Part shown: piece by piece, positions 24,857 to 32,905 of the stretch | Position numbering within the stretch: position 1 is the first letter of the stretch | Layout: each line of letters opens with the position of its first letter | NCBI RefSeq assembly: GCF_000621805.1 | Contig: NZ_JHXH01000002.1 | Span: forward strand, 1-64,000 | Direction of reading: 5' to 3' | DNA: 64,000 nucleotides | Source: Ruminococcus sp. FC2018 | GTDB lineage: Bacteria; Bacillota; Clostridia; Oscillospirales; Ruminococcaceae | Notes under the pieces: generated by a model | What the model saw: the letters and a program-made list of their open reading frames with translations, nothing else | Told to the model about the DNA's origin: nothing | Databases searched by the model: none | Made by a program: the position numbers and the translations under genes

Positions 24857-26395
24857 ATGCAGGACAACAGATATCCCACGCTAAAAGACGTAAAGGCTAT
24901 GCAGGTGGATCACGGAAAGCTTGTGGCAGCCGAAATGAATTCAAGATCCAACGGAATGATGATGTTCAGCGGCGTAAGCGACAGCTATACCCTTAAAGAG
25001 ATTGACGGGGAAATGGTGCTTTTGCACCTGCACAAAAGCGATATGGACGGTACGGTGGAAAAGCTTTACCGTGCAGACAGGGAAGCTCTGGATAAGATTG
25101 CACAGATCGCCGACAGGGAAAATCTGTACGCCTGGGGAGAGATGCGCATCGACCCGGAAAAAGACGATCGTCCCAGGGTCTTTGACTATTCAAGTTCCTC
25201 GGGTATCCGCCTTTTTACAGACGATGAAAGAGGAAATACCTTTAGTTTCAACTGCGATACGGCTGAGTTTTACGGCGCAGGCGCTGTGGTCAAGGAGATA
25301 ACCGATATACTTTTCAGCTTTGTCACCGACGATGGTTTGATAAGCGAAAAGCAAAGCCCCCCTACCGACCCCCGTGTTATCGAGCTTAAAAAGCTTTGGT
25401 TCCCCGACCAAAAGCCCACACAGGAGCCCACACAGGTGACTGATGAGCCTGAAAAAACCATCTCCACGGAGTTTGTTTATAACGGCGGTGACTGGAAGTG
25501 CCCCGAGTGCGGACAAGACGGGAACCAGGGCAAATTCTGCGCCAACTGCGGCAGCTGGCGACCTGACCTTGCGCCGAAAAAAGAGGAGGTCAAGGAAGTA
25601 GAAACACAGCCGATCCAGCCGTCGGAGGCTGCAAAGCAGATGGGTATTCCCGGCGGCATAACAGAGATGATGAAAACCGTGGGACTGATGCCCGTGGACA
25701 AGCCGGACGAGCAGCTTGCCGGGCTGCTTGAAGAAAAGGTGAGCCACGGCAGGATCATCAGCTTTGAGCATATAAGCCGCTGCGGCGGCATGAGCATCAA
25801 CAGTCACCGCGAGGACAGCACCAAGGCGGTGTGGGCTGACGGCGGTGCAGCCGTCACAAAGTATATACAGCAGGGAAGCTATGACGCAGTGGTCACCGAG
25901 TTAAAGGCAGGGGAGAAGGTCATTGCGGAGCTTGAACAGTATATCAGAGATAACAACCTCACAAACCTTTCCCGACTCACATACGACCGCTCGAAGGACC
26001 CCTTTGCAAACATGACCGACAGTTGGGAAGGGGGCGGTTACAGCATTGTATTTGACGACTCTGAGGAGGGAGGCAGATCCTTTGTCTGCTTTACCCTTGA
26101 CCCTAAGGCGATAAGTCAGCACGGGGGCGGCGAAATAACCGGGAAGCTGAGTGAGTTTACACAAAGGCTGTGCAGTGAGAGCGTGATAAGCTCTATGCGC
26201 CGTGAAGCGCCTAAAACAGGGGGAATGGGCATGATGGGTCCTGCCGGCACAGCAGTAACTGTATCCACCCCCGACAACAAAACGTCAGCGCTCACAGCAC
26301 AGTACACCGAGCAGGAAAAATGGGAGTGCAGTCAATGCGGATATGCTGAAAACACCGGCAAATTCTGCAGCAGCTGCGGCAGCCCACGAAAATAG
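24857..26395 (+). CDS. Protein with duplicated domain, each copy ending in a zinc ribbon
   Basis: 512 residues, no signal peptide or membrane segment, so probably cytosolic. The zinc ribbons are Cys215/218/228/231 and Cys491/494/504/507, both with G..GKFC..CG. Each follows a domain of about 150 residues; the two domains share a pattern (helix with LDKIAQIADRENL or IAELEQYIRDNNL, then R..DP/SKDP, then a G..L/VF.DDE..G..F strand pair), so the protein looks like an internal duplication of domain plus ribbon. A Pro/Thr/Glu linker and a Gly/Met-rich linker precede the ribbons. I recognise no family. GGGGAGGTACAAAA precedes ATG; own promoter. Confidence 0.8.
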   Translation: MQDNRYPTLKDVKAMQVDHGKLVAAEMNSRSNGMMMFSGVSDSYTLKEIDGEMVLLHLHKSDMDGTVEKLYRADREALDKIAQIADRENLYAWGEMRIDPEKDDRPRVFDYSSSSGIRLFTDDERGNTFSFNCDTAEFYGAGAVVKEITDILFSFVTDDGLISEKQSPPTDPRVIELKKLWFPDQKPTQEPTQVTDEPEKTISTEFVYNGGDWKCPECGQDGNQGKFCANCGSWRPDLAPKKEEVKEVETQPIQPSEAAKQMGIPGGITEMMKTVGLMPVDKPDEQLAGLLEEKVSHGRIISFEHISRCGGMSINSHREDSTKAVWADGGAAVTKYIQQGSYDAVVTELKAGEKVIAELEQYIRDNNLTNLSRLTYDRSKDPFANMTDSWEGGGYSIVFDDSEEGGRSFVCFTLDPKAISQHGGGEITGKLSEFTQRLCSESVISSMRREAPKTGGMGMMGPAGTAVTVSTPDNKTSALTAQYTEQEKWECSQCGYAENTGKFCSSCGSPRK

Positions 26396-26404
26396 AACAA
26401 AAAA

Positions 26405-26447
26405 AACAAGCCGTTGGATACCGGTACCGGTACACATCGGCTTTGTC
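26405..26447 (+). terminator. Possible terminator behind duplicated zinc-ribbon gene
   Basis: AAGCCG / CGGCTT outer stem around an inner ACCGGT-type repeat, followed by a T/G-rich stretch rather than a pure T run. Weak. Confidence 0.4.
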
Positions 26448-26492
26448 TGTTGTGTTGTTTGTTTGCCTGCCCAAAAGGGGACAAGACCCTGC

Positions 26493-26765
26493 TCAGCCGT
26501 CGGTGAGCAGCATCGCCAGCACACAGTCGGCAATAATTATAATGGCGATTATCCACCATGAAAAGCCCAGGTGGAGCATCATTGCGCTGACGGCAAAAAG
26601 TGTGGCAAGGACAAGAAACATGATGCCTGCCTTGGAGGTCTTTCTCTTTTTCGAGGAAAGCCTCTTGACTGCCGAGAGTATGGAAAGTATATAAAATACA
26701 CCTGCTCCGATAAGAGCAACAAGCGCAGCGGTGTTCATTGTGGAAGCTATCTGTTTTTCGGGCAT
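26493..26765 (-). CDS. Small membrane protein, three helices
   Basis: 90 residues from ATG at 26765 (GAAAGGA nine bases ahead; the longer frame to 26807 lacks a site and overlaps the promoter). Three hydrophobic segments at about 10-30, 46-68 and 71-88, with a basic loop (KRLSSKKRKTSKAG) between the first two that should lie in the cytoplasm. No family recognised. It has its own consensus promoter and points against the preceding gene. Confidence 0.75.
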   Translation of the reverse strand: MPEKQIASTMNTAALVALIGAGVFYILSILSAVKRLSSKKRKTSKAGIMFLVLATLFAVSAMMLHLGFSWWIIAIIIIADCVLAMLLTDG

Positions 26766-26812
26766 AATCAACTGTCCTTTCGTTATCTGATCGGAAAAAT
26801 CAAGCAAGTTTG

Positions 26813-26841
26813 ATTATAGCACAATTACTCCATATCGTCAA
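26813..26841 (-). promoter_or_regulatory. Promoter of small membrane protein gene
   Basis: Minus strand TTGACG, 17-bp spacer ending in TGC, TATAAT, about 45 bases ahead of the start. Confidence 0.8.
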
Positions 26842-26929
26842 GCTATAGCAATTATATACAAGGGGTGAGGGCTGTATGTGTACTTTTTTGTGTACTGTTG
26901 AAAATTTAACGCCGAAACAACGGTTTTAC

Positions 26930-26958
26930 TTGCAATTTCTACAAAAAAGGTGTATAAT
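26930..26958 (+). promoter_or_regulatory. Promoter of L,D-transpeptidase gene
   Basis: TTGCAA, 17-bp spacer ending in GTG, TATAAT, about 55 bases ahead of the ATG. Confidence 0.8.
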
Positions 26959-27012
26959 ACATCTACTTAACGAAAAAATATGTGTATTTAGTAAAGACTG
27001 TGAGGTCAGAGC

Positions 27013-28923
27013 ATGGAAGATAATGAGATAAAAAATGCAGTTTCTGCACAAGAGGGCGCTGACGAGGCTGTGAAAAACGCCGTATCAAAGGAAGATAAGG
27101 CAAAGCTTATTGCCAGGAACATGGCAAATGCATCCTTTAACAGCGACACAGTTGAGGATAAGAGCGAAATAAGCGAAAACGCAGCACTCAGAAAAGTCAA
27201 CGAGGCTGTGAACAATACACGCAGCTATGAACGTGCGGCTCCACGAAGGGCAGGCACAGAGGAAAGAGATATGTCACAGGTTAGAAGAAAAAGACCGGAG
27301 GGTGCAAGAAGCCCGCAGCGCAGGGAGCAGGGACAGAGAAGAAGCTCCGATCCACGCAGAAGACCCCAGAGCGCAAACCGCAGACCGGTGAGAAAGAAAA
27401 AGAAATCAAAGGCTCCGCTGATAGTATGTCTGTCACTGCTGGGCGTTATAGTTCTGGGACTTGCTGTGGCATACATAGTTGGCGTGAACAAGTACAAGGG
27501 CGTATTTCTTGACAACACCTTCATCAACAACATAGATGTAAGCTCAAAGACAAAAGAAGAAGCTTACAAGATGGTAAAGGAAAAGTCACAGCTCAAGGAC
27601 AGCATCACAATAGTAAGATTGGGCGGCGAGCAGATATCCATTCCTTTGAAGGAGATCGGATACGAGGACAAGACCCAGTACGAGATAGAGAAGTTCTATA
27701 ACTCCCAGAACCATTACAACTGGGTTGCTTCAAAGTTCAAGAATACTCAGTTTGAACTTGAGGAAAAGTTTGATTACGATAAGACTCTGCTTGAAACACA
27801 GCTCAAAAAGCAGATGACAGCAACAGGCTCCGGCAAGGATCCTATTGACGCTACGATCCAGAAGAGCACAGACGGCTCGGGATATGTTATCGTCAAGGAG
27901 AAGCCCGGCGACAAGATAAATCTGGACAAGATAAAGAACCTTTACGACTACGTTGAAAAAAGCCTTGACAAGGGTACATTCATCGTAGACGTGGCTGAGG
28001 TGGACTGCTACGAGACAGCGAAGATAACCGCAGATTCCCTTAAAGAGAAGTGCGACAAGCTCAACAAGATGTTCAACTTCACCATAACTCTTGACTTTGT
28101 ATACGCCCAGGAACAGCTCACAGGCGATATGGTCATGAACTGGGTAAACTTTGATGATAAAGCTGACAACGGTATCGCCGTTGACATGAAACAGGTTGAG
28201 ACCTATGTTGAGGGGCTTTCAAAGAAATATGACACCTATGGCAAGGACAGAGAGTTCAAGACCACCAAAAAAGGCGTTATTACCATTAAGGGCGGCAAGA
28301 TGGGCGAGAACGATTCGGGCAGCTATGGCTGGTGGATGGATCAGCAAAAGACCATGGAGCTTATCGCAGGACTTATAAGAGAAGCTAAGAACGCCAAGGT
28401 AAAGCCTGTTTATTACACATGGCCTAACGACCAGAATTTCACATTCACCTGTGATGAGTCGGTGTGGACCGCTGAAAAGGATTGGGGCAACACCTATATC
28501 GAGATCGACCTGGCAGCGCAGCACTTGTGGTATTACAAGGACGGCAAGGTGGCTATGGAAAGCGACATCGTTTCCGGACTTGACGGAGATTATAACAGAT
28601 ATACCCGTGAGGGCGTGTTCAAGGTGTTCTATAAGGAGCGCAACAAGGTGCTTCGGGGAAGCGCAGGCGGTGCGACATGGGCATCACCTACGACATACTG
28701 GACAAATATGAGTCTTTACGGCGCAGGACTGCACGACGCTTCGTGGCAGTACGGCGTATTCGGCGGAACAAAATACAAGTATGCGGGAACTGCATCTCAC
28801 GGATGTATAAATATGCCGCTTGACAAGGCTAAGTATGTATTTGACAATGTGCCGATAAACACACCTGTATTTATCTACAAGATAGATAAGGCTGCTGCCG
28901 GTGCAGCTACAAAACCAAACTGA
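27013..28923 (+). CDS. Membrane-anchored L,D-transpeptidase (YkuD domain)
   Basis: Makes 3-3 cross-links in peptidoglycan or attaches proteins to it, on the outer face of the membrane. 636 residues: acidic then strongly basic cytoplasmic N-terminus (Arg-rich about 78-132), one membrane helix (about 135-157), a long extracytoplasmic region typical of the PG-binding_4 domain that precedes clostridial YkuD enzymes, and the YkuD domain (about 495-628). Catalytic motif ASHGCINMP with Cys598, preceded by the conserved His. The start lacks a strong ribosome binding site (GAGGTCAGAGC). Next to it, in convergent direction, is an M23 peptidase. Confidence 0.93.
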   Translation: MEDNEIKNAVSAQEGADEAVKNAVSKEDKAKLIARNMANASFNSDTVEDKSEISENAALRKVNEAVNNTRSYERAAPRRAGTEERDMSQVRRKRPEGARSPQRREQGQRRSSDPRRRPQSANRRPVRKKKKSKAPLIVCLSLLGVIVLGLAVAYIVGVNKYKGVFLDNTFINNIDVSSKTKEEAYKMVKEKSQLKDSITIVRLGGEQISIPLKEIGYEDKTQYEIEKFYNSQNHYNWVASKFKNTQFELEEKFDYDKTLLETQLKKQMTATGSGKDPIDATIQKSTDGSGYVIVKEKPGDKINLDKIKNLYDYVEKSLDKGTFIVDVAEVDCYETAKITADSLKEKCDKLNKMFNFTITLDFVYAQEQLTGDMVMNWVNFDDKADNGIAVDMKQVETYVEGLSKKYDTYGKDREFKTTKKGVITIKGGKMGENDSGSYGWWMDQQKTMELIAGLIREAKNAKVKPVYYTWPNDQNFTFTCDESVWTAEKDWGNTYIEIDLAAQHLWYYKDGKVAMESDIVSGLDGDYNRYTREGVFKVFYKERNKVLRGSAGGATWASPTTYWTNMSLYGAGLHDASWQYGVFGGTKYKYAGTASHGCINMPLDKAKYVFDNVPINTPVFIYKIDKAAAGAATKPN

Positions 28924-28931
28924 TAAACAGC

Positions 28932-28969
28932 AAAACTCCGCAGAGGCAAAGACCTTTGCGGAGTTTTTA
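28932..28969 (+). terminator. Terminator of L,D-transpeptidase gene
   Basis: ACTCCG / CGGAGT outer stem with an inner CAAAG / CTTTG stem and five T. Confidence 0.85.
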
Positions 28970-28995
28970 TTGGGGATATTATTATGGGAGGGAGA

Positions 28996-29724
28996 TCATT
29001 TTGTAGAAGGGTCGATAAAGTCCACCGGGTCTATCCAGCTGCCGTTTCTCTCAAGTGCAAAGTGCAGATGAGCAGGCAGGGCGGATTCTATCTGTGCGGT
29101 CTCGCCCACGGAGCCGATAACGTCCCCGGAGTTTACGTTGTCCCCCTCGGATACGCTGACGGTGGCTGCCATGCCTCGGTAGTGACCAATAATGCCGTTG
29201 CCGTGGTCAATAGTCACGCAGCTGCCCCAGAGAGCATCGTTGTAGACCTTTTTCACAACACCCTTGTTCATGGCTTTAACGGCAGTGCCTGCATCGGCTT
29301 TGATGTCCACACCGTCGTGTGTCTTCCACACCCCAAGGGTCTTGCTTTTCACCAGCTCACCGTTGGAAAACGGCTGTATGACCTCGCCGTCAACGGGCAT
29401 GATGCTTGGCTGAGTCTTGATGTCAAGGTCAGACTTTGAGGAGCTGTCCTTGGGCTGGGAGTCCTTCTTTTTGTCCGCCTGCTCGGCAGAGGACTGAGAG
29501 CTGTCTGGCGATTTGATAATGTTGTCAAGCTTGTTGTCCGCAGATTGGGACATACTTGACGGCTCTGCAAGAGACAGGGTGTCGCTTATGGTGTCCATGG
29601 TCTTATTGTATGCCGCCACGCCTGCACCTGCCAGTGCAAGGATACAGGCTCCTACGGTGATATATATACCTTTTTTGCCCATGTACCTGCCAATTTTTGA
29701 GTTTTTGAAGCGAATGAATCTCAT
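28996..29724 (-). CDS. M23-family peptidoglycan peptidase, SpoIIQ-like
   Basis: 242 residues: basic N-terminus, one membrane anchor (about 19-39, IYITVGACILALAGAGVAAY), a Ser/Asp/Lys-rich linker (about 55-108) and an M23 (LytM) domain (about 110-240). The zinc ligands look complete: THDGVDI supplies H..D and HLHFALE supplies HxH, with HYRGM before it. Size, single anchor and linker fit SpoIIQ of the engulfment channel; clostridial SpoIIQ keeps the zinc ligands as here, Bacillus SpoIIQ does not. A general cell-wall endopeptidase is equally possible, as no other sporulation gene is close. Confidence 0.85.
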   Translation of the reverse strand: MRFIRFKNSKIGRYMGKKGIYITVGACILALAGAGVAAYNKTMDTISDTLSLAEPSSMSQSADNKLDNIIKSPDSSQSSAEQADKKKDSQPKDSSSKSDLDIKTQPSIMPVDGEVIQPFSNGELVKSKTLGVWKTHDGVDIKADAGTAVKAMNKGVVKKVYNDALWGSCVTIDHGNGIIGHYRGMAATVSVSEGDNVNSGDVIGSVGETAQIESALPAHLHFALERNGSWIDPVDFIDPSTK

Positions 29725-29867
29725 GGTATAAAAAACCTTTCCCCGATAAGACGTTTTCTGTGCGGCAAAGCTGTCCGCCAGATGTCAGCTTATGCTATCG
29801 GTGCATAAGTCCTTTGACCTTATTTTGGACAATCGGAGCGGAATTATTCACCACGCCGGAAAAATTA

Positions 29868-29896
29868 TTGACAAGCAGATAATGATGTGATATAAA
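29868..29896 (+). promoter_or_regulatory. Promoter of hflX
   Basis: TTGACA, 17-bp spacer ending in TGA, TATAAA, about 40 bases ahead of the ATG. Confidence 0.75.
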
Positions 29897-29934
29897 TTTA
29901 AAAACAGATATTTCAGATACAAGAGGTAAAGTCT

Positions 29935-31194
29935 ATGGAGCAGATAACGGAAAATGAGATAAATGTGCAGAAGGTCCTTGTGGCAGCGGTGGACCTGGGG
30001 AGCTATGACGTAAGGATGTCCCTTGACGAGCTGGAGGAGCTGGTGGACACCGCAGGTGGTCAGGTGGTGGCAAGGGTGGTGCAAAAACGCCAGTCTTACG
30101 ACAGTGCCAGCTGTATCGGCGCAGGCAGACTTGAGGAAATGGCGGAGCTTTGCCGACAGCTTGATGTGGACAGGATAGTTTTTGACTGCGAGCTGACAGC
30201 GACCCAGATAAGGAATATTGAAAATGTGTGCGGTGTATTCACCATTGACAGGACCATGCTGATACTGGATATTTTCGCCCGGCGTGCCACTACCCGTGAG
30301 GGACGGCTGCAGGTGGAGATCGCCCAGAACAAGTACCGACTGCCCAGACTTACGGGAATGGGTGCGGACCTGTCCCGTCTCGGAGGCGGGATAGGCACAA
30401 GAGGTCCCGGAGAAAGTAAACTGGAAACGGACAAAAGACATATCAGAAGCCGCATTGAAAAGCTTTCACAGGAGCTTGAAAAAGTGGCGCAGCATCGGGA
30501 TATGCTCAGAAAGCGGCGCAAAAAAGACAACGTCCGTGTGGCTGCCATCGTGGGGTATACCAACGTGGGCAAATCCACCCTGCTCAACACCCTGACACAG
30601 GCGGGAGTTCTGGCGGAAAACAAGCTTTTTGCCACGCTTGAGACTACCTCAAGAGCGATTACCCTTCCCGACGGCAGGGAGGTCATGCTGGTGGATACGG
30701 TGGGACTTATCAGACGCTTGCCCCACCACCTTGTGGAAGCGTTCAAGTCCACTCTGGAGGAGGCTGCCAACGCCGATGTTATAATCCATGTCTGCGACGC
30801 TTCCGCCGAGGACTGCCGGGAGCAGGTCAGAGTCACAAACCAGCTGCTCAATGAGCTTGGCTGTAAGGATATCCCCGTGGTCACTGCGCTTAATAAGTGG
30901 GACAAGGTGGCTTTTACGGACGAAGGGGAGCTTGAGGGTGAGGCAAATACCGTGAAGATCTCCGCAAAAAACGGTACAGGCATCACAGAGCTGCTTTTAG
31001 CCGTGCAGAATGCCCTGCCTCGTTCAAGTACCCGCTGTCGCTTGCTTGTGCCGTTTGATAAGGCTGGGCTGCTGAGTACTATCCGTGTGGACGGCAAGGT
31101 GTTCAGTGAGGAGTATACTCCCGATGGTATACTGTGTGATGTGCAGGTGGACGTTAAAGTCTATCATATGGTGCAGGAGTATAAGTGCGAATGA
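29935..31194 (+). CDS. hflX: Ribosome-associated GTPase HflX
   Basis: 419 residues. N-terminal HflX domain with the nucleotide-binding-like block SYDSASCIGAGRLEEMAEL and VFDCELTATQIRNIE, the Gly-rich linker GGGIGTRGPGESKLETDKR, a helical stretch, and the G domain: GYTNVGKSTLLN (G1), DTVGLIRRLPHHLVEAFKSTLEEA (G3) and NKWD (G4). HflX splits stalled or heat-damaged ribosomes and ribosomes blocked by some antibiotics. AGAGGTAAAGTCT precedes ATG. Single gene, 82 bases ahead of aroB, which has its own promoter. Confidence 0.96.
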   Translation: MEQITENEINVQKVLVAAVDLGSYDVRMSLDELEELVDTAGGQVVARVVQKRQSYDSASCIGAGRLEEMAELCRQLDVDRIVFDCELTATQIRNIENVCGVFTIDRTMLILDIFARRATTREGRLQVEIAQNKYRLPRLTGMGADLSRLGGGIGTRGPGESKLETDKRHIRSRIEKLSQELEKVAQHRDMLRKRRKKDNVRVAAIVGYTNVGKSTLLNTLTQAGVLAENKLFATLETTSRAITLPDGREVMLVDTVGLIRRLPHHLVEAFKSTLEEAANADVIIHVCDASAEDCREQVRVTNQLLNELGCKDIPVVTALNKWDKVAFTDEGELEGEANTVKISAKNGTGITELLLAVQNALPRSSTRCRLLVPFDKAGLLSTIRVDGKVFSEEYTPDGILCDVQVDVKVYHMVQEYKCE

Positions 31195-31210
31195 TGTCGA
31201 ACAAGTTTTG

Positions 31211-31240
31211 TTGACAAGGCAGGGTAAAATTTGATATAAT
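31211..31240 (+). promoter_or_regulatory. Promoter of aro operon
   Basis: TTGACA, 18-bp spacer ending in TGA, TATAAT, just behind the hflX stop and about 36 bases ahead of aroB. Confidence 0.8.
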
Positions 31241-31276
31241 GGTATGCGAAAAATACTCTCAACGTGGGGGATAAAA

Positions 31277-32386
31277 ATGAAATTCAATGTGAGTCTTAAA
31301 AGAGTCGTGGACGATTCGTACGATATAGAGATAGGCTATGGGCTTTACGACAGCCTTGTAAGCGACCTGAAAGCAGGGCTTGCAGGGGGGCGCAGAAAGC
31401 TTGCGCTTATAACAGACAGCATAGTGGAAAAGCTGTATGCGGATAAGCTCACAGATGCCCTGACCGGGGAAGGCTTTGAGGTGCACAGATTCGTTATACC
31501 TGCGGGTGAAAAGTCAAAGACAAGGCAGATGAAGGAGTTTGTTGAGGACTCAATGCTGGAAAAGGGCTTTCGCCGTGACTGCGCCGTGATAGCCCTTGGG
31601 GGCGGCGTCGTGACAGACCTTGCAGGCTTTACCGCAGGCACATTCGGCAGAGGAGTGCCCTTTGTGAATTACGCAACTACTCTGCTTGCGGCAGCGGACG
31701 CTTCGGTGGGAGGAAAGACGGCGGTGGATACCCCCCTTGCCACAAATCTTATAGGAATGTTCAACCAGCCCCGAAAGGTGTATATAGACATCGATACCTG
31801 GAAAACTCTCCCCCGTGAGCAGATATCAAGCGGTCTTGCGGAAACGATAAAGCATGGCTGTCTTGGGGACAGGGAGCTTTTTGAGTATCTCGAAAAGAAT
31901 ATCGAAAAAGTCTTTGACTGTGACCGTCAGGTGTGCGAGTATATCTCCCGGCACAACTGCGAGGTCAAGTATAAAGTCGTTATGCAGGACGAAAAGGAAA
32001 GCGGTCTGCGTGAGGTGCTCAATCTCGGTCATACTGTCGGCAGAGCGATAGAAACTGTCTCGGATTATAAACTGCTCCACGGACAAGCCGTTGCCATAGG
32101 GCTTTGCGCACAGGCAAGGCTCGGCGAAAAGCTCGGCTTTATCTCAAAGGAAAACGTGCAGAGGGTTGAAAAGCTCTGCGAAAGAGCGCAGCTGCCTGTT
32201 TGCATACCCGATTATATCGACAGGGAAAAGCTGCTCGATAAACTCTACACCGACAAGAAAGTACGTGACGGCAAGCTGAGATTTGTTTTCCAAAAGCAGA
32301 TAGGCGAGATGATGTGCTTTGGCGGCAATAACTACGGCAAGCAGATAAGCCGCGAGCAGATCGCAGATGTTTTAAGCAAGATGTAG
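31277..32386 (+). CDS. aroB: 3-Dehydroquinate synthase
   Basis: Second step of the shikimate pathway, NAD- and metal-dependent. 369 residues from the ATG at 31277 (GTGGGGGATAAAA ahead); the frame opens at 31244 but that codon lies at the promoter's end. Visible signature ALGGGVVTDLAGFTAGTFGRGVPFVNYATTLLAAADASVGGKTAVD-type region split as GGGVVTDLAGF, PFVNYATTLLA and DASVGGKTAVD, later GLAETIKHG, LNLGHTVGRAIE and LLHGQAVAIGL with the metal ligands. First gene of aroB - orf - aroA - aroC. Confidence 0.96.
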   Translation: MKFNVSLKRVVDDSYDIEIGYGLYDSLVSDLKAGLAGGRRKLALITDSIVEKLYADKLTDALTGEGFEVHRFVIPAGEKSKTRQMKEFVEDSMLEKGFRRDCAVIALGGGVVTDLAGFTAGTFGRGVPFVNYATTLLAAADASVGGKTAVDTPLATNLIGMFNQPRKVYIDIDTWKTLPREQISSGLAETIKHGCLGDRELFEYLEKNIEKVFDCDRQVCEYISRHNCEVKYKVVMQDEKESGLREVLNLGHTVGRAIETVSDYKLLHGQAVAIGLCAQARLGEKLGFISKENVQRVEKLCERAQLPVCIPDYIDREKLLDKLYTDKKVRDGKLRFVFQKQIGEMMCFGGNNYGKQISREQIADVLSKM

Positions 32387-32392
32387 GATAAA

Positions 32393-32905
32393 ATGTCAAA
32401 ATCAAAGTATAACAAACGTCTGAAAAAGCTAAAAGAAGAGAAGAAGAAAACGCTTAAAGCCAAGCGTATTTGTATGTGGCTGGTGCTGGTTTTCGAGGTA
32501 ATTTTGATATTGGCGCAGTGGTGTGTGGGCGATCTTCAGAGAATGCAGAAAGCTGAATGTACCGAAACGGCAGATGCCGTGGTAACAGACATAGAGAATG
32601 TAACAGGCGGTAACCACCATATCAAAACCTGGCTGACGATAGCTGTTGATAAGGATAGCGATTTCAGCATCGATGTTATCAAAAGCACCAGCTCGAATTA
32701 CGAGAAAGGGCAGAGGATACGGATATTCTATGACCCTCACGATCACAGTGATTATTATATCAAGGGAGAGCTGAAATACCTGACGCATACCAGGATAGTC
32801 CTTATTGTGATCGCTGTGCTGTGGGTGATAGTGTGTGTATGCGTCATAAGGTCGGTACTTAATGAAAAGAAAAAACAGAAAAGTTTTGATTGGAGAAAAG
32901 AATGA
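32393..32905 (+). CDS. Two-helix membrane protein, DUF3592-like
   Basis: 170 residues. A Lys-rich cytoplasmic start (SKYNKRLKKLKEEKKKTLKAKR), helix at about 27-45, an exported domain of about 80 residues with ADAVVTDIENVTGG and FYDPHDHSDYYI, then a second helix (about 136-155) and a basic tail. The exported part resembles DUF3592 domains, in which a short strand repeat ends with a YDP..P element. It lies between aroB (six-base gap) and aroA (four-base ATGA overlap), so it is co-translated with shikimate enzymes although nothing suggests a role in that pathway. Confidence 0.8.
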   Translation: MSKSKYNKRLKKLKEEKKKTLKAKRICMWLVLVFEVILILAQWCVGDLQRMQKAECTETADAVVTDIENVTGGNHHIKTWLTIAVDKDSDFSIDVIKSTSSNYEKGQRIRIFYDPHDHSDYYIKGELKYLTHTRIVLIVIAVLWVIVCVCVIRSVLNEKKKQKSFDWRKE

